From Erythrobacter sp. UBA3075 (lineage in GTDB: Bacteria; Pseudomonadota; Alphaproteobacteria; Sphingomonadales; Sphingomonadaceae), in NCBI GenBank assembly GCA_002367375.1, contig DFBR01000057.1, forward strand, positions 1 through 7,696: a stretch of DNA of 7,696 nucleotides, read 5' to 3'. Positions 1-4,616 of this stretch are shown here, piece after piece (the first letter of the stretch is position 1; every line of letters begins with the position of its first letter). The translations under genes were made by a program, and so were the position numbers. The notes beneath the pieces were generated by a model, which saw only the letters and a program-made list of their open reading frames with translations, was not told where the DNA came from and made no database searches.

Positions 1-416
1 CGCAGATGGGCGATATCGTCCCATTTGCACGCCCCGTTCACCACCAGCGCATAATGCGGACCGGTGTTGGTGACGATCAGATCATCAATAATACCACCCG
101 CTTCGGTGAGCAGCAGCGAGTACCGCATCTTGCCCTCAGGCAGATTGGCGACGCCGGAGGGGAGCAGCTTCTCCAGCTCATGCGCGGCTTTCTCACCTGA
201 CACCGAAAGCTGGCCCATGTGGCTCACATCGAACAGGCTGGCGCTTTCCCGTGTCCAATTGTGTTCGGCCACAATGCCGCCATGCTCACCCGCATATTGG
301 ATTGGCATTTCATAGCCCGCGAACGGCACCATGCGCGCGCCGCGTTCTCGGTGCCACGCGTCGAGCGGTAAAGCTTCCGGCGGCTGTTCTTCGAATTCGG
401 TTTCATTATCGCTCAT
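1..416 (-). CDS. gcvT: Aminomethyltransferase, glycine cleavage system T protein (N-terminal part)
   Basis: T protein of the cytoplasmic glycine cleavage complex: it takes the aminomethyl group from the lipoyl arm of H protein, transfers the methylene to tetrahydrofolate and releases ammonia. Only the first 138 codons are present; the gene continues past the left edge. The start is the ATG whose complement lies at 414-416; it gives an acidic leader (MSDNETEFEEQ), then PLDAWHRERGARMVPFAGYE, MPIQYAGEHGGI, SLFDVSHMGQ (about residues 67-76) and GGIIDDLIVTN, all hallmarks of the GcvT folate-binding domain. An ATG at 404-406 is in another frame and does not give this protein. A tandem glycine riboswitch about 55 nt upstream independently supports the call. 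No strong Shine-Dalgarno is visible (only CGGGAC before the ATG). In this group gcvH and gcvP usually follow, which would be outside the window. Confidence 0.96.
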   Translation of the reverse strand, partial: MSDNETEFEEQPPEALPLDAWHRERGARMVPFAGYEMPIQYAGEHGGIVAEHNWTRESASLFDVSHMGQLSVSGEKAAHELEKLLPSGVANLPEGKMRYSLLLTEAGGIIDDLIVTNTGPHYALVVNGACKWDDIAHL

Positions 417-470
417 CGACAGTCCCGGCACGGCTCGGCAAGGCCCGAGGATCGAGCCTTTTCGCCATGC

Positions 471-680
471 CCCCTCTGTCTTGGAAACCTGAGAGATTCC
501 GGCGCGGCCTACTGCGGCCAAACGCCTTACTCCTTCGGTGGCGCCAACCTTGCGGCGGACACGCTTTCCAGAGCGCCTGTGCCAGCTGCGCGGTCCCTGA
601 GACCTGAGAGTTTCCGGGGCGGTTGCTCCTTCGGTGCCCCCGACAGACCGTTAAGCCAGATCGGAGAGCTCTCCCGCGCA
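471..680 (-). promoter_or_regulatory. Tandem glycine riboswitch in the gcvT leader
   Basis: Two consecutive glycine aptamers are read on the minus strand, ahead of gcvT. Aptamer 1 (about 680 to 597) has the 5' arm GGGAGAG (669-675), the core CACCGAAGGAG (626-636) and the 3' arm CTCTCAGG (603-610). Aptamer 2 (about 575 to 471) has CTCTGGAAAGC, the identical core CACCGAAGGAG (530-540), CTCTCAGG (488-495) and the typical closing GACAGAGGGGG; CTCTG (570-574) pairs with CAGAG (474-478). This double architecture is well established for gcv operons, where glycine binding generally turns expression on. About 54 nt separate aptamer 2 from the ATG. They contain a small hairpin, CTCGG/CCGAG (434-449), but no U-run, so control of translation start seems likelier than transcription termination; that last point is inference. 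Confidence 0.95.
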
Positions 681-868
681 GATGCCGGGCGCCGAAACGC
701 CCACCAAGCGAATCAGGCTCTGCTGCAATGCATCAGCCGGGTCAATGGAGTCCCAGGGCGTAGAAGGGGAAATTTGCGATTTGCCGCATCTCGCGCAACA
801 ATGCTTCAGAGCCGAGAAATTTCAATTGGCGAAAGCTGGGATTACTCCTGCTTTTTCTTTGCACGGGA

Positions 869-906
869 GGCGTGCGCTGCAAACCAGGTTCGCGGCACGC
901 CTTTTT
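869..906 (+). terminator. Hairpin plus T5, oriented as a plus-strand terminator
   Basis: A 7-bp perfect stem GGCGTGC (869-875) / GCACGCC (895-901) is followed directly by TTTTT (902-906) on the plus strand. The 19-nt loop contains AACC-A-GGTT. It lies 11 nt beyond the stop of the minus-strand prpE. In the prpE transcript, however, the U-run becomes an A-run in front of the hairpin, so as an intrinsic terminator it would act on plus-strand transcription, where no protein gene is seen. It could still serve as a 3' stabilising hairpin for prpE mRNA. The rest of 681-916 holds no gene or convincing promoter for gcvT that I can identify. Confidence 0.5.
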
Positions 907-916
907 GCAGGCTTAG

Positions 917-2803
917 CTATGTAAAGATCGCGCGAAGCGCGTCCAGCGCAGACGGATCATCGATGGTTGCCGGATCGGCCGGATTTTCGCCATCGGCCAA
1001 TTGCCGGATAGTCTTGCGCAGGATCTTGCCCGAGCGCGTCTTGGGAAGCGCGGCGAGTATGTGAACCTGCTTCAGTGCCGCCACAGGGCCAATTTCTTCA
1101 CGAACGCGGGCGACCAATTGCGCCTCCAATTCCTGAGGGTCGGGTGACTGGCCTTTCTTCAAGACAACGAAACCCAAAGGCAACTGGCCCTTGAGTTCAT
1201 CTGCGCGGCCAATGACCGCGCATTCAGACACCGCCGGGTGCCGGGCGAGCACTTCTTCCATGGCCGAAGACGACAAGCGGTGGCCTGCAACATTGATGAC
1301 ATCGTCAACCCGGGCCATCACGAAGCAATATCCGTCATCGTCCAGATATCCGGCATCGCCGGTCATGTAATAACCGGGATATTCCGCGAAATATGAGGCG
1401 TGGAACTGGGCATCGTCTTCCCAGATGCCGCTGGTAAAGCCCGGCGGAAGCGGCAATCTGGCAACGATCGTGCCGGTCTCACCCGCTGGAACGGGATGGC
1501 CCTGCTCATCTAGGCAGGCCAGTTCCCAGCCAGGCATCGGCACGCCGGCTGCTCCGGGTTTGATGGGCAAGCGCTCGATCCCAAGTGGATTTCCGCAAAT
1601 CATCGAGCCGGTTTCGGTCTGCCACCAGTGATCGATGACCGGCACATCAAGCAAGCCGCCCAGCCATTCCAGCGTCGCAGAATCGGTGCGTTCGCCCGCA
1701 AGGAAAATCGCGCGCAGGCTCGACAAATCGGCCTCTTGCAGATCATCACCATTCGGGTCAGCCTGTTTGATCGCGCGGATGGCCGTGGGCGCCGTGAAGA
1801 AGGCGCTTACCTTGTGCTTGGCCATAATCTGCCAGAAAACACCGGCATCGGGCGTGCCAACTGGCTTGCCTTCAAAGATGACGGTCGCATTGCGATTGAG
1901 GAGCGGCGCGTAGCAAATGTAGCTGTGGCCAACGACCCAGCCGACATCGCTGGCCGCCCAGAACGCTTCTCCTGCCGCGCAGTCGTAAATGGCGTTCATC
2001 GACCATTGCAGCGTCACAAGATGTCCTCCGGTGTCGCGCACGATGCCCTTCGGCTTTCCCGTCGTCCCCGATGTGTAGAGCAGGTAAAGCGGGTGCGTTG
2101 CTTCCACTTGCACGCATGCAGCGGGAGTTGCCTCGGCGATCTCTGCATCCCAATCGAACCAGTCGGCCCGGTCCACATCGGCTGCCAGTTGCGGGCGCTG
2201 CCACATGATTGTCGCCGCCGGTTTGTGCCTGGCAAGCGCATAGGCATTGTCGAGAATGGGCTGGTAAGCGATGATTTTCGAAACCTCGATGCCGCAGCTG
2301 GCGGTTAGCACCAGTGTGGGCCGCGCATCGTCAATCCGCTTGGCCAGTTCTGGCGCGGCGAAGCCGCCAAACACCACCGAATGCACGGCCCCGATCCGCG
2401 CACAGGCCAGCATCGCCATGACAGCTTGCGGCGAATTGGGTAGATAGATCAGCACCCTGTCACCCATGCCCACCCCACGCGCGGCAATGGCCCCCGCGAG
2501 TTTCGCAACACTCTCCTGCAATTGCGCGAAACTGGTGAGGGACGATGTGCCTGTGACCGGGCTTTCGTAGATCAGTGCAGTCTGATCCCCGTGCCCAGCA
2601 GCGACATGACGATCAACGCAATTGTAGCAGGCATTTATCATGCCGCCGACGAACCAGCGCGCGAGGCCATTCTCGCCCGTTTCATATGTTTCGCGCCACG
2701 GCTCGTCCCAATGCAGCGCCTGTGCGGCCTGTTCCCAATGGTCTTGCGGATTGTCCAGCGCGTTGGTGTAAATGCGGGCGTAGCTTTGCTGAGGTTTGGT
2801 CAT
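917..2803 (-). CDS. prpE: Propionyl-CoA synthetase (AMP-forming acyl-CoA ligase)
   Basis: A 628-residue cytoplasmic enzyme of the ANL / acetyl-CoA synthetase family, which activates a short-chain acid (propionate by this call) with ATP and CoA to the acyl-CoA. The N-terminal ACAS segment (about 8-65) carries NACYNCVDRH. The adenylate-forming core has the P-loop-like YTSGTTGKPKG (243-253), DVGWVVGHSY (286-295) and WWQTETG (393-399). The hinge and C-terminal domain show YYMTGD (478-483), RVDDVINVAGHRL (498-510) and the catalytic-lysine motif TRSGKILRK with Lys593, the residue commonly controlled by acylation. Length and the CYNC and VFGGF signatures fit PrpE/ACSS3-type propionyl-CoA synthetases better than 650-residue acetyl-CoA synthetases, but acetate or another short acid cannot be excluded. 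The ATG is preceded by a modest AGG about 9 nt upstream. No other prp genes are adjacent. Confidence 0.92.
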   Translation of the reverse strand: MTKPQQSYARIYTNALDNPQDHWEQAAQALHWDEPWRETYETGENGLARWFVGGMINACYNCVDRHVAAGHGDQTALIYESPVTGTSSLTSFAQLQESVAKLAGAIAARGVGMGDRVLIYLPNSPQAVMAMLACARIGAVHSVVFGGFAAPELAKRIDDARPTLVLTASCGIEVSKIIAYQPILDNAYALARHKPAATIMWQRPQLAADVDRADWFDWDAEIAEATPAACVQVEATHPLYLLYTSGTTGKPKGIVRDTGGHLVTLQWSMNAIYDCAAGEAFWAASDVGWVVGHSYICYAPLLNRNATVIFEGKPVGTPDAGVFWQIMAKHKVSAFFTAPTAIRAIKQADPNGDDLQEADLSSLRAIFLAGERTDSATLEWLGGLLDVPVIDHWWQTETGSMICGNPLGIERLPIKPGAAGVPMPGWELACLDEQGHPVPAGETGTIVARLPLPPGFTSGIWEDDAQFHASYFAEYPGYYMTGDAGYLDDDGYCFVMARVDDVINVAGHRLSSSAMEEVLARHPAVSECAVIGRADELKGQLPLGFVVLKKGQSPDPQELEAQLVARVREEIGPVAALKQVHILAALPKTRSGKILRKTIRQLADGENPADPATIDDPSALDALRAIFT

Positions 2804-2842
2804 TGGAGAAACCTACAACATGAGTGCGCGGGGCCGAAGTGC

Positions 2843-2856
2843 GGAAGTGAACTTCC
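2843..2856. promoter_or_regulatory. Inverted repeat in the prpE leader (possible operator or hairpin)
   Basis: GGAAGT-GA-ACTTCC has perfect 6-bp arms around a 2-bp centre and lies about 40 bp upstream of the prpE start codon. Outer bases CGGGG on the left and CCCCG on the right allow a longer imperfect structure. The spacing suits an operator or a 5'-UTR hairpin. No regulator gene is in the window, so its role is inferred. I found no convincing -35/-10 pair for prpE. Confidence 0.3.
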
Positions 2857-3017
2857 CCGCAGACCGGCTATGTCTTGCGGGGTCTCGCGGGATCGCAAAT
2901 GATCGGAGCAATGGACGGGCTGGCTGTGATGTCGGCGAAAAGCAGTGCCCTGAAGCCGTGCATTCTGAACCCCCGCCACGTTCCGACAGCTTTCTCGGCG
3001 GATCGGATAAGCGTGCC

Positions 3018-3047
3018 TTGCCGCCACGCCGCGTCGCTGTGTATAAT
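3018..3047 (+). promoter_or_regulatory. Sigma-70-type promoter for the cysteine hydrolase gene
   Basis: TTGCCG (3018-3023) and a perfect TATAAT (3042-3047) are separated by 18 bp on the plus strand. Transcription would start near 3054, giving a leader of roughly 90 nt before the ATG at 3143. No other gene lies downstream in this orientation, so the promoter most probably drives the isochorismatase-family gene. Confidence 0.6.
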
Positions 3048-3127
3048 CCCTCAGGTTAAGCCTTGGATACCTCCATATGCCGCGCACAGCGTATCGCGCA
3101 TGTTGGTGCCGGGTAAACAGCTTTTTC

Positions 3128-3133
3128 AGGAGG
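3128..3133 (+). promoter_or_regulatory. Ribosome binding site deciding the start of the cysteine hydrolase
   Basis: AGGAGG, a full Shine-Dalgarno match, lies 9 nt before the ATG at 3143. An in-frame ATG at 3077 would add 22 residues (MPRTAYRACWC...) that look unlike the family and would place this site inside the coding region, so the start at 3143 is preferred. Confidence 0.8.
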
Positions 3134-3142
3134 CATTGTCTG

Positions 3143-3766
3143 ATGTCCGGTAACAGTGCGCAGGATAATTACGCGGACGTTTGCAATGGCAGTCTAGTTC
3201 CGGGGCGCAAATCCGCATTGCTGATTGTTGATGTTGTGGTGGCCTATCTCGAAACAGGCTCGCCGCTGTTCATGGAATCCGCCGAAGCGGCGCGGCAGAG
3301 CAATGTCCGGCTGGTCCAGGCCGCACGCAAAGCGGGGATGCCGGTCATCTTCACCAATGTTGAATTTCAGGCGGGCGGTGTGGATGGCGGCGTCTTCTAT
3401 CGCAAGCTTCCTGCGCTCAAGAGCTTTGATGCGGGTTCACCGCTGGGGGCTTTCCCGGACGGATTGACGCCGCAGGCCGGGGAACTGGTGGTGACCAAGC
3501 AATATGCCTCTGCCTTCTTTGGCACTTCGCTCGCCGCGACGCTGACGGCGATGGGCGTAGATACCTTGCTCATCACCGGTTATTCAACGTCCGGCTGCGT
3601 TCGCGCCACGGGTGTCGACGCAATGCAGCACGGGTTTATCCCGCTGATTGTGCGCGATGCCTGCGCTGATCGGCATGAAGGCCCGCATGAGGCGAACCTG
3701 TTTGATCTTCAGGCCAAATATGCCGAGGTGATCAGCGAAGATGAGGCGCTAAAGGTCATTGGCTAG
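3143..3766 (+). CDS. Isochorismatase-superfamily cysteine hydrolase, N-carbamoylsarcosine amidase / maleamate amidase type
   Basis: A 207-residue soluble alpha/beta hydrolase with no signal peptide or membrane segment. The expected catalytic triad is visible: Asp30 in ALLIVDVVVAY, Lys119 in ELVVTKQYASAFFGT, and nucleophile Cys152 in GYSTSGCVRATGVDAMQHGF. The STSGCVRAT context and the following IVRDACADR are typical of the branch holding N-carbamoylsarcosine amidohydrolase and maleamate amidohydrolase (NicF), enzymes that hydrolyse an amide to acid plus ammonia. Nicotinamidase-type metal-binding histidines are not evident. The exact substrate cannot be read from the sequence, so no gene symbol is given. 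The gene is alone on the plus strand, with its own promoter and a strong ribosome binding site, divergent from prpE. A NicF role would expect other nicotinate genes nearby, and none is seen in the window. Confidence 0.88.
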   Translation: MSGNSAQDNYADVCNGSLVPGRKSALLIVDVVVAYLETGSPLFMESAEAARQSNVRLVQAARKAGMPVIFTNVEFQAGGVDGGVFYRKLPALKSFDAGSPLGAFPDGLTPQAGELVVTKQYASAFFGTSLAATLTAMGVDTLLITGYSTSGCVRATGVDAMQHGFIPLIVRDACADRHEGPHEANLFDLQAKYAEVISEDEALKVIG

Positions 3767-3897
3767 CAGCACGGGTTGATTGCGCGGCCCTCATCATCCG
3801 CTCCATCGGCCCAGCAATAGTATCCCAACAAAACGCGCCCGCACCCGCAATTGCGTCAAGTCAAAGGTCGCTGCCAGCGATTTTCAGGAAAGGTGCC

Positions 3898-3929
3898 GGT
3901 GCTGTTGCCACTACAAGTGGCGGTGCTGT
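3898..3929. repeat. Short hairpin bracketed by 8-bp direct repeats
   Basis: GGTGCTGT occurs at 3898-3905 and again at 3922-3929. Between them is a perfect inverted repeat, GCCACT-ACA-AGTGGC (3907-3921). The whole is a compact 32-bp unit in non-coding DNA. It could be a protein-binding site, a 3' hairpin shared by the converging transcripts, or the scar of a small insertion. Confidence 0.55.
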
Positions 3930-4024
3930 CAGACTAACAGACCGGCTGGCTTTCTGCGTCTGGGTCTGGGTTATGCCCTAACCGTCCACCGTCATTCTGC
4001 AATCAGGTACGTTTAATCTGCCAA

Positions 4025-4039
4025 GACCTCCGCGAGGTC
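4025..4039. repeat. Perfect 15-bp inverted repeat
   Basis: GACCTC-CGC-GAGGTC has 6-bp arms and a 3-bp centre, the same geometry as the repeat at 3907-3921 but a different sequence. It lies about 90 bp beyond the end of the Rieske ferredoxin gene. It has no flanking T-run, so it is not an ordinary intrinsic terminator. Confidence 0.5.
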
Positions 4040-4096
4040 CAGATCCCGATCAGCGTCGCACGCCAACCATAAAGAGAGGCCTAGCACCGGAACCGG

Positions 4097-4119
4097 CTGG
4101 CCACCTTGTGGGGCGCCAG
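4097..4119 (-). terminator. Imperfect hairpin just after the Rieske ferredoxin gene
   Basis: CTGGC (4097-4101) can pair with GCCAG (4115-4119); further G-C pairs around a short loop are possible with a bulge. It begins 9 nt past the ferredoxin stop codon. No U-run follows on the minus strand, so it would be at best a weak terminator or an RNA-stabilising 3' hairpin. Confidence 0.25.
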
Positions 4120-4128
4120 TCAGTCGGG

Positions 4129-4470
4129 TCAGGAGCCTGGTTTCCCGAGTAGCTTTCCAGAAGAAATGTCGACCGACACCACTCCGTCTCTGACCCGAAT
4201 ATCGAATACCTTAATAGGCTTTGTCGCCGGAAGCTTGTCCGGCCAACCAGTTTTTAGATCGAATGCCGAGCCATGTAGCACGCATTCAAGATGGCAATTC
4301 TCCAGAAATCCCTCCGACAAACTCCAGTTCCCGTGAGAACATTTATCGGCAACCGCAAAAAATTCGCCATCGGAATTACACACCGCCATTGCTTCTTCTG
4401 CCCCGTCGGGCTGGAAGCGTACAACTTGGCCCTCCGGCAAGTCGTCGCTTCTGCATACCTCAACGTACAC
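4129..4470 (-). CDS. Rieske-type [2Fe-2S] ferredoxin of an oxygenase system
   Basis: A 113-residue small cytoplasmic electron carrier. It shows the canonical Rieske cluster motif: Cys44-x-His46 (ADKCSHGNW) and Cys63-x2-His66 (LECVLHGSAF), with exactly 16 residues between His46 and Cys63. SLSEGFLE and FDLKTG around the motif match the soluble ferredoxins (BphA3/BphF, TodB, CumA3 type) that pass electrons from an FAD reductase to a ring-hydroxylating or related Rieske oxygenase. The start codon is GTG (complement at 4468-4470) with a purine-rich GAAGAAGGG upstream; it gives YVEVCRSDDLPEG, the usual N-terminus of the family. The tail after about residue 102 is slightly longer than in many members. 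The gene follows the TonB receptor after 146 bp; the matching reductase is two genes upstream. The oxygenase itself is not in the window. Confidence 0.93.
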   Translation of the reverse strand: MYVEVCRSDDLPEGQVVRFQPDGAEEAMAVCNSDGEFFAVADKCSHGNWSLSEGFLENCHLECVLHGSAFDLKTGWPDKLPATKPIKVFDIRVRDGVVSVDISSGKLLGKPGS

Positions 4471-4578
4471 GTCTTAACCCTTCTTCTAAAACGGCAGGCG
4501 CAACGCTCATCGGTTCCGCCTCGTTTCCTACCAGAATATAGCTGAATAGTTCCATATCGTCAGCAATTGCCCTTATGG

Positions 4579-4606
4579 TCGGGGGGGCAGGGCAGCCCCC
4601 CCCCGA
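4579..4606. terminator. G/C-tract hairpin after the TonB receptor gene
   Basis: TCGGGGGGG (4579-4587) pairs perfectly with CCCCCCCGA (4598-4606), with the loop drawn from CAGGGCAGCC. It begins 10 nt beyond the receptor stop codon, so it probably forms the 3' end of that transcript or limits read-through into the ferredoxin gene. On the minus strand no U-run follows. On the plus strand ATTTT follows, so the classical polarity is the reverse one. The arm carries nine consecutive C on the plus strand, a tract prone to length change. Confidence 0.5.
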
Positions 4607-4616
4607 TTTTGACGGC

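Larger units (their letters stand above)
3767..4128. other. Intergenic region without a recognisable gene
   Basis: These 362 bp lie between two converging genes (the hydrolase on plus, the Rieske ferredoxin on minus). Open frames on either strand are short, with cysteine- and arginine-rich, non-protein-like translations. The region holds two 15-bp inverted repeats (3907-3921 and 4025-4039), an 8-bp direct repeat, and a 10-bp repeat ACCGGCTGGC at 3941-3950 and 4092-4101. No clear intrinsic terminator with a U-run follows the hydrolase. Confidence 0.7.

Noticed and set aside
740..745. TTGACC on the minus strand as a -35 element for the gcvT riboswitch transcript
   Set aside because: No acceptable -10 hexamer is found 16-19 bp downstream.
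745..913. An open minus-strand frame of about 55 codons between prpE and gcvT, ending in a protein-like stretch (SEALLREMRQIANFPFYALGLH)
   Set aside because: It has no ATG, no start codon with a well-placed ribosome binding site, and no family I recognise. It overlaps the hairpin, so it was not called as a gene or remnant.
1628..2308. A 226-codon plus-strand frame inside prpE
   Set aside because: It is antisense to a well-supported enzyme gene, has an arginine-rich low-information translation, and no ribosome binding site was evident.
3077..3142. Upstream in-frame ATG extending the cysteine hydrolase by 22 residues
   Set aside because: The extension is not family-like, and a perfect AGGAGG sits 9 nt before the ATG at 3143.
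2800..3153. Long overlapping open frames on both strands in the divergent prpE / hydrolase gap
   Set aside because: Their translations are rich in Arg, His, Cys and Ser with no motif, and they overlap a clear promoter. They look like chance open frames of GC-rich DNA.
4016..4140. A minus-strand open frame continuing past the Rieske stop in a shifted frame, ending in LDLAEVLAD
   Set aside because: It would need a frameshift near the end of the ferredoxin gene. The ferredoxin already has full family length, and the extra stretch matches nothing I know.
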